Below are positions 17,427 to 25,687 of a DNA stretch of 64,000 nucleotides, piece by piece. Position 1 is the first letter of the stretch. Each line of letters begins with the position of its first letter. The position numbers and the translations under genes were made by a program. Source of the DNA: Roseateles_B sp051857535 (lineage in GTDB: Bacteria; Pseudomonadota; Gammaproteobacteria; Burkholderiales; Burkholderiaceae_C); the NCBI RefSeq assembly GCF_051857535.1, contig NZ_JBPZGY010000003.1, forward strand, positions 124,001 to 188,000. Reading direction: 5' to 3'. The notes under the pieces were generated by a model. It was not told the origin of the DNA and made no database searches. It was given only the letters and a program-made list of their open reading frames with translations.

Positions 17427-17499
17427 GGCACCTAATGCGCGGCACCTAATGCGCGGTACCTACAAATGCGCGGTACCTAGAGCGCGGTACCTAGCGCGG
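17427..17499. repeat. Five degenerate 14-bp tandem repeats
   Basis: Successive units: GGCACCTAATGCGC twice (17427-17454), GGTACCTACAAATGCGC (17455-17471, 3 nt longer), GGTACCTAGAGCGC (17472-17485) and GGTACCTAGCGCGG (17486-17499). The unit core is GGYACCTA-N-GCGC. It lies just beyond the tRNA-Pro terminator, outside any gene. Confidence 0.9.
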
Positions 17500-18052
17500 C
17501 CCCCAAATCTTGGCATCCATGGACGCGGCATCTTGCGCTGGGTACTCCTCGCGCCGCCTCAGTGCACTCAGTGCCTGTGTGAGGGCTGCGGGCCTGCGCA
17601 TTGCAGCCTGATGACCCGGGGCCGCTGCGGTTCATCCACGCCCCGCCTTGCGCTTGCGAGGCCCCCAGCCCGGAGATCAGGCAAGACCTGACCCTGCTTG
17701 GAGGCGTCCGTCCGCTGAGGTCCACCGGGTGATACCGCTCCCATGATTTCCGCCTTGCGGCTCGCGACGCTCATGCGCCATGGGCGACCGCTGAGTCACC
17801 GCCTGCTGCAGTTCATCTCAAGCGCCTGTGTTGGATCGGGCCGGCTCAGCCACCATGACGACACAGCAGCGACCCGCGTGCGCCGGGCTGATCCGCTCAG
17901 CCCTGGCTTCTGATGTCCTGATGCCTCGCCGACCTGGTGCGGCGGGCACATGGCCACGGTGCAGGCCAGGCTGCTGAGCCTTCCTCAGTGGCCACTGCCG
18001 GACTGTCGCAGGGCTGCCGAGGCCGTCGAGATGTCATTGCGAGGGAGCGGTC
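17500..18052. other. Gene-poor stretch between tRNA-Pro and the DUF5694 gene
   Basis: I see no credible gene here: open frames on either strand are short, lack ribosome sites and read as low-information Arg/Ala/Gly sequence. It contains a 17-bp sequence CAGGCAAGACCTGACCC (17678-17694) that recurs exactly at 29231. The 3' end holds the GAGGGAG ribosome site for the next gene. The region may be degraded accessory DNA behind a tRNA, but no integrase or repeat of the tRNA end is visible. Confidence 0.6.
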
Positions 18053-19165
18053 GTGACGCCCAAGAGAATTCGAATCCTTTCCCTGCTTGCCACCCTGCTG
18101 TGGCTTGGTGGCGCGCAGTTCGCCCACGCGCAGCAGAGCGGTAAGCCGTACCAGCCGGCTTTCCAGCCCAGCCTGCTCAAGGGGCCGCCCGCGGGCGCCG
18201 CCAACGAGGTGCTGGTGCTGGGAACGCCTCATCTGGGTGAGATGGAGGGTGTGCTGAGCCAGGACGCGCTGCAGCCCCTTCTGCAGCGGCTGCAGCGTTG
18301 GCAGCCCCAGCTCATCGCCGTCGAGCGTCTCTCGGGCCTCCAGTGTGATGCGTTGCGCCGGCAACCGGCACGCTATGCCGACACCGTGAAGTCCTACTGC
18401 CCGGAGGTGGCGGCTGCGGCCGCGTCCACCGGCTTGGACGTGATCCAGGCCAATCTGGAGGCCGAGCGCCTGCTTGGCAACTGGCCTGGGCAGCCCGCGG
18501 CGGCCCAGCGCCGGCACTTGGCGGCCGTGCTGCTGGCAGCGGGTGAACCGGTGTCAGCGCTCGTGCAGTGGCTGTATCTGCCCTTGGCCGAGCGCCGGGC
18601 GGGCGAGGGGCTTGACGAAGCCCTGGTCGCTCGCCTGGAGCGCCTGCGCACGCGGATCAGCGAGGACAGCTGGATCGCCGCTCCGCTGGCCGTCGGACTG
18701 GGCCTGCAGCGCGTCTACAGCGTGGATGACCACACGGCAGACCAGCCCGACCCCGCGGACCCGAAGGCCCAGGAGGCTGCGATCCGCAAGGCCTGGGACA
18801 ACGAGGCCAGTCGACAGAGGGCGGCTCAGGACAAGGCCCTGCGAGCCGGTTTGAAGGAGCCTGGTGGGCTGCTGAAGCTCTACCGGGCCTGCAACGCGCC
18901 GGATGCGCCGGCCCTGGCCTACCGTTCGGACTTTGGTGCCGCCCTGGCGGAGCCCTCGCCGCAAGGCTACGGGCGCAACTACCTTGGCTACTGGGAGACC
19001 CGCAATCTGCGCATGGTGGCCCATGTGCGCGAGGTGCTGGGCCTGCATCCGGGCTCGCGCATGCTTACCGTCGTGGGGGCTTCGCACAAAGGCTACTACG
19101 AGGCCTATCTCCAGCAGATGCACGATGTGCGTCTGGTGGATCCGATGGCCTTGCTCAAGGACTGA
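18053..19165 (+). CDS. DUF5694 domain-containing exported protein
   Basis: 370 residues starting at GTG behind GAGGGAG (spacing 5). A signal peptide ends near residue 25 (QFAHAQ). The mature protein opens with EVLVLGTPHLGEM, has LIAVERLS near residue 85 and ends with VVGASHKGYYEAYL, the pattern of DUF5694 and reminiscent of the TraB/Tiki-like fold, where a GTPHxG-type loop and a late GxxH contribute metal or substrate residues. The family function is unknown; the Tiki relation is my inference. The gene stands alone. Confidence 0.7.
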   Translation: MTPKRIRILSLLATLLWLGGAQFAHAQQSGKPYQPAFQPSLLKGPPAGAANEVLVLGTPHLGEMEGVLSQDALQPLLQRLQRWQPQLIAVERLSGLQCDALRRQPARYADTVKSYCPEVAAAAASTGLDVIQANLEAERLLGNWPGQPAAAQRRHLAAVLLAAGEPVSALVQWLYLPLAERRAGEGLDEALVARLERLRTRISEDSWIAAPLAVGLGLQRVYSVDDHTADQPDPADPKAQEAAIRKAWDNEASRQRAAQDKALRAGLKEPGGLLKLYRACNAPDAPALAYRSDFGAALAEPSPQGYGRNYLGYWETRNLRMVAHVREVLGLHPGSRMLTVVGASHKGYYEAYLQQMHDVRLVDPMALLKD

Positions 19166-19229
19166 AGAGGCGAAGGTGGCCGCGGTGGGGCAGAACGGCG
19201 CAGGCCCCTGGGTCCGTACAATGCCGGGC

Positions 19230-19634
19230 ATGACTCAACACACCGTTCCTTCGCTGTCCAAGCGCCGCCTGTCCCGCCTGAACCGCCGCCAGCGCAAGAA
19301 GCTGCGCGTCGGCGAGTTCCAGGAGCTGGGCTTCTGGGTGGAGCTGAAGTTCAAGTCTGCCCTGGACGATGCGGCCCTGGATGCCTTCTGCGGCGCCGTC
19401 TATCCCGCCCTGGCTGCTCAAGGCTTGCAGATCGGCGGCCTGGGCGGCTGGCTGCCCCTGGCCGAGACCGATGGCTTCGTCGGCACGCTGGGCCGAGGCT
19501 CGGTGAGCGAAGCGCAGCGCGCCGCTGCTGCGGCCTGGCTCAAGGCCTATCCGGCCGTCGCGCAGGTGCGCATCAGCGCCTGGGTCGATGCCTGGTACCC
19601 CCGCGAAGAAGAGTTGCAGATGCAGGACGTCTGA
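19230..19634 (+). CDS. yggL: YggL family (DUF469) 50S-associated protein
   Basis: 134 residues. The basic start (SKRRLSRLNRRQRKKLRVGEF) then QELGFWVELKF and DAFCGAVYPALAAQGLQIGG are the YggL/DUF469 signature; the C-terminal WVDAWYPREEEL is conserved too. E. coli YggL binds the 50S subunit. Start taken at MTQHTV; an in-frame ATG 9 nt upstream is equally possible. An intrinsic terminator follows. Confidence 0.9.
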   Translation: MTQHTVPSLSKRRLSRLNRRQRKKLRVGEFQELGFWVELKFKSALDDAALDAFCGAVYPALAAQGLQIGGLGGWLPLAETDGFVGTLGRGSVSEAQRAAAAAWLKAYPAVAQVRISAWVDAWYPREEELQMQDV

Positions 19635-19652
19635 GGTCTGCCACCCCGCATG

Positions 19653-19676
19653 AACCGCCTTCGGGCGGTTTTTTCT
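19653..19676 (+). terminator. Terminator of yggL
   Basis: Perfect stem AACCGCC-TTCG-GGCGGTT with a UUCG tetraloop followed by a run of six T. Confidence 0.95.
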
Positions 19677-19722
19677 TTGTCAATAGCTATATCTTTCTTA
19701 TATCTTTCGGAATTGCCGGCTT

Positions 19723-19738
19723 CTTGAACCGGTTCAAG
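19723..19738 (+). promoter_or_regulatory. Dnr/FNR-type operator and promoter of norCBQ-norD
   Basis: CTTGAACCGGTTCAAG is a perfect 16-bp palindrome with FNR-family half-sites (TTGAA-N4-TTCAA). Its centre (19730.5) lies 41.5 nt before a start point predicted from the -10-like TAGTCT (19760-19765), exactly the class II activator geometry, and 70 nt before the norC start. A near copy lies upstream of nirS. The local Crp/Fnr-type regulator is the likely binder; this is inferred. Confidence 0.75.
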
Positions 19739-19800
19739 GATTCTTGCCCTCCCGCCCCCTAGTCTTGCGCCCATCTGTTTGATCCACGCAAGGAGGCCCC

Positions 19801-20232
19801 ATGAGTCAGGGCAGCGGTTTCACCAAGCAGATGGCACGAAACATGTTCTGGGGCGGTTCTGTATTTTTTGCCCTGCTGTTCGCGGCCATCGTGTTCCACA
19901 CGGAGCAGCGCATCCCGCAGCGCTCCAACGCGCAGGCCATCACGCCCGCGGTGGTCGCAGGCAAGAAGATCTGGGAGACGCGCAACTGCATCGGTTGCCA
20001 CACCCTCCTGGGCGAGGGTGCCTATTTCGCGCCTGAGCTGGGCAATGTCTACAAGCGCCGTGGCGGCGAGTTCATCAAGGCCTGGATGAAGGCCCAGCCC
20101 ACGCACGCGGAAGGGCGCCGCCAGATGCCGCAATTCAACCTGGACGAGCAGCAGCTCAATGATCTGGTCGAGTTCCTCAAGTGGACCGGCGAGATCAACA
20201 CCGAGCAGTGGCCCCCCAACATCGAAGGCTGA
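19801..20232 (+). CDS. norC: Nitric oxide reductase cytochrome c subunit
   Basis: 143 residues, small subunit of cytochrome c-dependent NO reductase (cNOR), which reduces 2 NO to N2O at the cytoplasmic membrane. One N-terminal membrane anchor (about 14-34) leads to a periplasmic haem c domain: C63-I-G-C66-H67, with the conserved GEGAYFAPEL following and a Met ligand in RRQMPQF near 109. AAGGAGG precedes the start ATG. norB follows after 15 nt. Confidence 0.97.
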   Translation: MSQGSGFTKQMARNMFWGGSVFFALLFAAIVFHTEQRIPQRSNAQAITPAVVAGKKIWETRNCIGCHTLLGEGAYFAPELGNVYKRRGGEFIKAWMKAQPTHAEGRRQMPQFNLDEQQLNDLVEFLKWTGEINTEQWPPNIEG

Positions 20233-20247
20233 GGAGGCGCACCCATC

Positions 20248-21699
20248 ATGACCGCACTCAAGTACAAATCCCAGGCAGTGGCGAAGTACTACTTCATCGC
20301 CGCCCTGGCCCTCTTCACTGGCCAGATCCTCTTCGGGCTGGGTCTGGGCCTGCAGTACCTCGTCGGGGATTTTCTCTTCCCCTACATTCCCTTCAACCAG
20401 GCACGGATGGTCCACACCAATCTGCTGATCGTGTGGCTGCTGTTCGGCTTCATGGGGGCGGCCTACTACATGGTGCCGGAGGAGTCCGAGACCGAGCTGC
20501 ACAGCCCCAAGCTGGCGCTGGCCCTGTTCTGGATCTTCCTCGTCGCCGGGGCGCTCACCATCGTGGGCTACCTGGCCGTGCCTTACGCCAAGCTGGCCGA
20601 GCTGACGGGCAATGACCTGCTGCAGACCATGGGGCGCGAGTTCCTGGAGCAGCCGCTGCCCACCAAGCTGGGCATCGTGGTCGTGGCCCTGGGCTTCCTC
20701 TACAACATCAGCATGACCGTGCTGAAGGGCCGCAAGACGGCCATCTCCCTGGTCCTGCTGATGGGCCTGTGGGGCCTGGCGCTGATGTTCCTGTTCAGCT
20801 TCGTCAATCCGCACAACCTGGTGCGGGACAAGATGTACTGGTGGTTCGTGGTTCACCTCTGGGTGGAAGGCGTCTGGGAGCTGATCCTGGGCTCGCTGCT
20901 GGCCTATGTGCTGATCAAGACCACCGGCGTGGACCGCGAGGTGATCGACAAGTGGCTGTACGTGATCATCGCCTTCGCGCTGATGACGGGCATCCTGGGC
21001 ACCGGCCACCACTTCTACTTCATCGGCCTGCCCGGCTACTGGACCTGGATCGGCAGCATCTTCTCGGCGCTGGAACCCATCCCCTTCTTCATGATGACGG
21101 TCTTCGCCTTCAACATGGTGCAGCGCCGCCGCCGCGAGCATCCGAACCAGGCAGCCGTGCTGTGGGCCGTGGGCACCTCGGTGATGGGCTTCCTGGGGGC
21201 GGGCCTCTGGGGATTCATCCACACGCTGTCGCCGGTCAACTACTACACCCACGGCACCCAGGTCACCGCGGCCCACGGCCACCTGGCCTTCTACGGTGCC
21301 TACGTGCTGGTGGTGATCACGCTGATCAGCTACGCCATGCCCATCCTGCGCGGTCGCATCGCCAACAGCCAACGTGCGCAGAACATGGAGATGTGGAGCT
21401 TCTGGATCATGACCGTCTCCATGGGCGTGATGGTGCTGGCCTTGACCGGCGCCGGCATCCTGCAGGTCTGGCTGCAACGCATGCCCACCGAAGGCGCGAT
21501 GAGCTTCATGGCCACCCAGGACCAGCTGCGCTTCTTCTACTGGGTGCGACTGGCCGGCGGCGTGGGCTTCCTGCTGGGCTTGCTGGCCTATCTGTCGAGC
21601 TTCTTCATCGGCGGTGAGCCGCTGACGCAGGCCGACGCCGACGCCCGCGGCGGTGGCTTGCTGCGTGCCCAGCCCTCGCAGCGCGTGCGCGATCTGTGA
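20248..21699 (+). CDS. norB: Nitric oxide reductase catalytic subunit
   Basis: 483 residues, haem b / b3-FeB subunit of cNOR with about 12 membrane helices. Recognisable: QARMVHTNLLIVWLLFG with a haem b His, HLWVEGVWEL and GTGHHFYFIG (FeB and haem ligands), and AAHGHLAFYGAYV near 345. The Glu in WVEGVWE is the family's active-site carboxylate. Length and lack of an N-terminal extension separate it from the quinol-dependent qNOR, consistent with the adjacent norC. Confidence 0.97.
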   Translation: MTALKYKSQAVAKYYFIAALALFTGQILFGLGLGLQYLVGDFLFPYIPFNQARMVHTNLLIVWLLFGFMGAAYYMVPEESETELHSPKLALALFWIFLVAGALTIVGYLAVPYAKLAELTGNDLLQTMGREFLEQPLPTKLGIVVVALGFLYNISMTVLKGRKTAISLVLLMGLWGLALMFLFSFVNPHNLVRDKMYWWFVVHLWVEGVWELILGSLLAYVLIKTTGVDREVIDKWLYVIIAFALMTGILGTGHHFYFIGLPGYWTWIGSIFSALEPIPFFMMTVFAFNMVQRRRREHPNQAAVLWAVGTSVMGFLGAGLWGFIHTLSPVNYYTHGTQVTAAHGHLAFYGAYVLVVITLISYAMPILRGRIANSQRAQNMEMWSFWIMTVSMGVMVLALTGAGILQVWLQRMPTEGAMSFMATQDQLRFFYWVRLAGGVGFLLGLLAYLSSFFIGGEPLTQADADARGGGLLRAQPSQRVRDL

Positions 21700-21735
21700 C
21701 CGACCTGTGATGGACCTGTGAACGAGGAGGACCCG

Positions 21736-22551
21736 GTGGACAGACTCCAGGCAAGCGCCGCCCAGCTGGGGCAGGGTGAACTGCCTTTCTATGCGGAGCA
21801 GGGAGAGGAATGCCGGGTCTTCGCGCATGCGCATGCTCAGCGCCTGCCCCTGCTCATCAAGGGGCCCACGGGCTGCGGCAAGACGCGCTTCGTCGAGCAC
21901 ATGGCGGCCCGCCTGGGCCGCCCCCTCATCACGGTCAGCTGCCATGACGACCTCACGGCGGCCGACCTGGTGGGCCGCTTCCTGATCCAGGACGGTGCCA
22001 CCGTCTGGAGCGACGGGCCGCTGACGCGGGCCGTGCGCCAGGGCGCCGTCTGCTACCTCGACGAGGTGGTGGAGGCGCGCCGCGACACCACGGTGGTGCT
22101 GCACCCGCTGGCGGATGACCGCCGCATGCTGCCCATCGAGCGCACCGGCGAGCAGATCGCCGCGGCGCCCGGCTTCATGCTGGTCATCTCCTACAACCCC
22201 GGCTACCAGAACCTGCTCAAAAGCCTGAAGCCCAGCACGCGCCAGCGTTTCGTGGCGCTGCAGATGGGCTATCCGGCGCCCGAGGTGGAGCAGCGCATCG
22301 TGCAGACCGAATCAGCCTGTGACGAGCGGCTGTCCCAGCAGCTGGTGCGCCTGGCCTCGGCGCTGCGCCGACTGGGCGAGCATGACCTGGAAGAGACCGT
22401 CAGCACCCGGCTGCTGGTCGCCGCAGCCCGCCTGGCCGTGGCCGGCCTGCCGCTGCGCCTGGCGGTGCAGACGGCCATCGTGGATGCGCTGACCGACGAG
22501 GCCGACACCGCAGCCGCACTGGCCGAGGTCGTGGAGGCCGTCCTGGTGTGA
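21736..22551 (+). CDS. norQ: NorQ/NirQ-type AAA+ ATPase
   Basis: 271 residues, a MoxR-family AAA+ ATPase of the CbbQ/NirQ/NorQ group, which with NorD activates cNOR, probably by helping insert FeB. Walker A is GPTGCGKT at 43-50, Walker B is CYLDEVVEAR near 110, and sensor-type Asn lies in ISYNPGYQ. The GTG at 21736 is chosen because GAGGAGG lies 5 nt upstream; the frame is open a further 18 nt to another GTG. It lies 36 nt after norB. Confidence 0.93.
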   Translation: MDRLQASAAQLGQGELPFYAEQGEECRVFAHAHAQRLPLLIKGPTGCGKTRFVEHMAARLGRPLITVSCHDDLTAADLVGRFLIQDGATVWSDGPLTRAVRQGAVCYLDEVVEARRDTTVVLHPLADDRRMLPIERTGEQIAAAPGFMLVISYNPGYQNLLKSLKPSTRQRFVALQMGYPAPEVEQRIVQTESACDERLSQQLVRLASALRRLGEHDLEETVSTRLLVAAARLAVAGLPLRLAVQTAIVDALTDEADTAAALAEVVEAVLV

Positions 22552-22561
22552 CTGGGTTGAC

Positions 22562-23683
22562 ATGGAGCAGCCTCCCTCTGCCATGCTGAAGCCCGCCAGG
22601 GGCAGCGGCCGCTCGGCGCCTTCCCAGCGCCTGCGCCGCGGCCTGCAGCTGGGCTTCTTCCTGCTGTTCGTCTCGGCGCCGCTGCTGGACCTGCTGCGCT
22701 TTGACCTTCACGAGACGCAGCTGTGGCTCTTCGGCCAGCCCTGGCATCTGGGGCTGGACGCCGTCCAGCATGGCCGGGCCAGCGGCGCTGACGCCGCGCT
22801 GAACCTGCTGCTGAAGGCCTTGCTGCCCATCGTAGGCGTGGTCGGCAGCTTCCTCTTCGTGGCCTGGCGCTACGGCCGGCTCTACTGCGGCTGGCTGTGT
22901 CCGCATTTCTCCATCGTGGAGCTGCTCAACGGGCTGCTGCACCGCGCCATCGGCAAGCTCTCGCTGTGGGACCGCCTGCCCGTGAAGCGAGCCGGGCGTA
23001 GCCCGGACGGCCGCTGGTGGCCGGTGTTCGGCCTGGCCTGCGTGCTGATGGGCTTTGTGTGGGCCATCACCCTGGCCAGCTACCTGCTGCCGCCCCGGGA
23101 GCTGTGGAGCGGCCTGTGGAACGGCACGCTGACGCCCAACCAGGTGCGCTTCATCGGCATCGGCACCCTGGTGTTCAGCGCCGAGTTCGCCTTTGCCCGC
23201 CATCTTTTCTGCCGCTTCGGCTGTGCCGTGGGCCTGTTCCAGAGTCTCATGTGGATGGCCAATCCGCGCGGCATGGTGGTGGCCTTCAAGCGGGAGCAGG
23301 CCCGGGACTGCAAGTCCTGCGACATCGCCCCCGGCCTGTCCGGCTCAGCCTGCGACGCCGCCTGCCCCATGCGCCTGAACCCGCGCAACATCAAGCGCAT
23401 GATGTTCTCCTGCGTGCAGTGCGGCCAGTGCCTGGATGCCTGCGAAAGCTCGCAGGGCCGGCGTGAGAAGGCACCGCTCCTGAAATGGCAGGTCGGCCTG
23501 GAGGCCGTGCGCGAGACTTTGCGCCAAAAGAGGTTGGAGGCCCTGCAGCAGGCAGCACCCGGTGACATGCCGCCCGGGCGCGAGACCGCCAGCTCCGCCA
23601 CCAACGCCGGCACCAGCTCCGGCACCAACTCCGCCACCAACTCCGCCACCAACGGCACACGCCCCGACCGGGAGGCCGCCTGA
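22562..23683 (+). CDS. Membrane 4Fe-4S protein of the nor cluster (NosR/NapH/CcoG-like)
   Basis: 373 residues. Several membrane helices (for example 30-50, 85-105, 155-180) surround the motif LYCGWLCPHFS, found in the NapH/NosR/CcoG group of polyferredoxins; the cytoplasmic tail has CKSCDIAP...ACDAACPMR and FSCVQCGQCLDACE, that is, two 4Fe-4S cluster sets (last cysteines with ESS in place of the usual CP). The C terminus is a low-complexity (S/N)(S/A)(A/G)T repeat encoded by a 12-bp minisatellite. It may pass electrons or aid metal insertion for the NO reductase; function is not established. The stop overlaps the norD start (TGATG). Confidence 0.8.
   Translation: MEQPPSAMLKPARGSGRSAPSQRLRRGLQLGFFLLFVSAPLLDLLRFDLHETQLWLFGQPWHLGLDAVQHGRASGADAALNLLLKALLPIVGVVGSFLFVAWRYGRLYCGWLCPHFSIVELLNGLLHRAIGKLSLWDRLPVKRAGRSPDGRWWPVFGLACVLMGFVWAITLASYLLPPRELWSGLWNGTLTPNQVRFIGIGTLVFSAEFAFARHLFCRFGCAVGLFQSLMWMANPRGMVVAFKREQARDCKSCDIAPGLSGSACDAACPMRLNPRNIKRMMFSCVQCGQCLDACESSQGRREKAPLLKWQVGLEAVRETLRQKRLEALQQAAPGDMPPGRETASSATNAGTSSGTNSATNSATNGTRPDREAA
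23591..23650 (+). repeat. 12-bp coding minisatellite, five units
   Basis: Units AGCTCCGCCACC, AACGCCGGCACC, AGCTCCGGCACC, AACTCCGCCACC, AACTCCGCCACC, in frame with the 4Fe-4S protein gene and encoding SSAT, NAGT, SSGT, NSAT, NSAT. The last two units are identical, so unit number may vary by slippage without breaking the frame. Confidence 0.9.
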
Positions 23684-25542
23684 TGGAAGAGTGGGTAGGC
23701 AAGACCTGGCACCGCTGGGTGACGCGTGCCGCCGAGCAGGGCCATCCCGAGGCCGCCGCGGAGCTGGCACAGGTGCAGCGCGCACTGGGCCTGCTGTTCC
23801 GCGCCGGCGGCGGCTCGCATGCCCTGCGCCTGGCAGAAGCCCAGGCCCTGCGCCATGGCGGACCGCGCGGTTGGCTGCAGCGCCTGGCCGGCAGTGAGCA
23901 GCGTGCTGCCCAGGCCCAGCTGGGGCCCGAGGTGCTGGCGCTGCCGGCCCGCCTGGACGTGTTCGCCGATCCCGCCCTGAACCGCGGCCTCTACCTTTGG
24001 CTGGCGGCGCTGTCGTCCTGCTGGGAGGCTGGCGGTGTCGACGAGGCCGGGCAGGGCGGCTGGCTGGCCGCCAATGTGCGCGCCACGGCCCTGGCGCTGG
24101 AGCGCTTCCCGGGCCTGGCCGAGCTTCATGAGCGCCTGCTGGATGCCCACCTGCGCCAGCGGCCCGACCCGGACACCATGGGCGCCGACGCAGCTGCCGA
24201 GCGCCTGCTGCGCCAGGCCCTGCAGGCCCGCGGCCGCCTGGACGCGCTGCCTGCGGCCGCGCAATCGCTGGAGCCCGAGGCCCTGGCCGCCGTGTGGCTG
24301 TGGCTGCAGCCGGCCCCGGCGACGGCGGCCATGCCGGTTCGCAAGGATGCACCGCCGCCCACCAGCGGCAGCAAGGCCGCCCAGGACCGCCAGCGCCGCA
24401 GCGCCCGGCGCAATGAGGACAGCAGCAGCAGGCAGGGCCTGATCCTGATGTTCCGGGCCGAGTCTGTGCTGTCCTGGTCTGAGTTCGTCAAGGTCAACCG
24501 CGCGGGCGATGACGACCCGGACAGCGACGCCGCGGCCGTCGCCAACGATATGCGGCAGCTCGACGTGGCCGAGGGCGGCGAGACCCTGGCCTCGCGGGTG
24601 CGCTTCGACCTGGACCTGCCCAGCGCCGCTGCGGACGACGCCCCCGTCGGTCTGCCCGAGCGCCTGCCCGAGTGGGACTGGAAGGCGCGGCAGCTGCGCG
24701 AGGACTACTGCGGCCTGCAGCGCTTCGTCGCCGCCCGGCCTGAGCCCTGGCTGCCGCCACCAGCCCTGCGTCTGCTGGGCCAGCGCATGCGGCGCCGCCT
24801 GGAAGTGCTGCGCGCGGCACCCCGATGGCAGAAGGGCCTGCCCCAGGGGGACGAGCTGGACCTGGACGCCTGGGTGCGCTACGCCAGCGAGACGCGTTTG
24901 CAGGGCGACCGGCGCGCGGCGGAGTCACCACCCGTCTTCCAGCAGGCGCAGCGGCAGGACCGCAGCCTGGCTTGCCTGCTGATGGCCGATCTGAGCCTTT
25001 CCACCGATGCCTGCGTGCAGGGCGAGACGCGGGTGATCGACGTGATCCGCGATGCGCTCTACGTTTTCGGCGAGGCTCTGGCCGGCCTGGGCGATCCCTT
25101 CGAGATGCTGGGCTTCTCCTCGGTCAAGCGCCAGCAGGTGCGCATCCAGCAGCTCAAGGGCTTTGAGGAACGCTGGGGGGCGGTGCCCCGCCACCGCGTG
25201 GGCGCCATCAAGCCGGGCTTCTACACCCGCATGGGCGCGGCCCTGCGCCATGCCACCGAGCGCCTGGCCGAGCGACCCGAGCGCCAGCGCCTGCTGCTGC
25301 TGCTGACCGACGGCAAGCCCAATGATCTGGATCATTACGAGGGCCGCTGGGGCCTGGAGGACACGCGTCAGGCCGTGCTGGCTGCGCGCGAGGCGGGGCT
25401 GAGCCCGATGTGCATCAGCATCGACGAGGGCCCGGCCGACTACCTGCCCTATCTCTTCGGCCAGCAGGGCTTCGTGCACCTGCGGCGGCCGCAGGAGCTC
25501 GTCAGCAGCCTGCCTCGGCTGTATGCGCGGCTGGCGGCCTGA
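23683..25542 (+). CDS. norD: NorD-type von Willebrand factor A protein
   Basis: 619 residues, the NO reductase activation protein NorD. The C-terminal 190 residues form a VWA domain with MIDAS residues D-L-S-L-S near 436-440, and LLLLLTDGKPNDLDHYEGRWG in two parts with the later MIDAS Asp. The N-terminal two thirds are helical and Ala/Leu-rich with a charged linker (about 215-260). NorD works with the NorQ ATPase. The ATG overlaps the previous stop codon. Confidence 0.92.
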   Translation: MEEWVGKTWHRWVTRAAEQGHPEAAAELAQVQRALGLLFRAGGGSHALRLAEAQALRHGGPRGWLQRLAGSEQRAAQAQLGPEVLALPARLDVFADPALNRGLYLWLAALSSCWEAGGVDEAGQGGWLAANVRATALALERFPGLAELHERLLDAHLRQRPDPDTMGADAAAERLLRQALQARGRLDALPAAAQSLEPEALAAVWLWLQPAPATAAMPVRKDAPPPTSGSKAAQDRQRRSARRNEDSSSRQGLILMFRAESVLSWSEFVKVNRAGDDDPDSDAAAVANDMRQLDVAEGGETLASRVRFDLDLPSAAADDAPVGLPERLPEWDWKARQLREDYCGLQRFVAARPEPWLPPPALRLLGQRMRRRLEVLRAAPRWQKGLPQGDELDLDAWVRYASETRLQGDRRAAESPPVFQQAQRQDRSLACLLMADLSLSTDACVQGETRVIDVIRDALYVFGEALAGLGDPFEMLGFSSVKRQQVRIQQLKGFEERWGAVPRHRVGAIKPGFYTRMGAALRHATERLAERPERQRLLLLLTDGKPNDLDHYEGRWGLEDTRQAVLAAREAGLSPMCISIDEGPADYLPYLFGQQGFVHLRRPQELVSSLPRLYARLAA

Positions 25543-25673
25543 GTGCTGTCTGCCTGAGTGCTCAGCGATCTCGGCGAGGTGGCCAGCAGGGTGCCGCCTC
25601 AAACGCGGTACGTCCGAGGAACTAGGGCACCACAACAGCCCCATCGTTCGGAAGAACTAGCCGCCGGTCGTAC

Positions 25674-25687
25674 TTGATCCGCCTCAA
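25674..25687 (+). promoter_or_regulatory. Possible FNR-type site upstream of dnr
   Basis: TTGATCCGCCTCAA matches the FNR consensus TTGAT-N4-ATCAA in nine of ten positions. Its centre lies 82 nt before the dnr start codon, so a start point about 41.5 nt downstream (near 25722) is possible. It sits in the 220-nt norD-dnr gap, which otherwise holds no gene. Confidence 0.4.

Noticed and set aside
17311..17691. A 126-codon frame running through tRNA-Pro and the tandem repeat
   Set aside because: It starts inside the tRNA and reads through the terminator and repeats; not a gene.
17742..17915. A 57-codon plus-strand ORF and several others in the gap after tRNA-Pro
   Set aside because: No ribosome site, composition like random GC-rich sequence, no recognisable domain.
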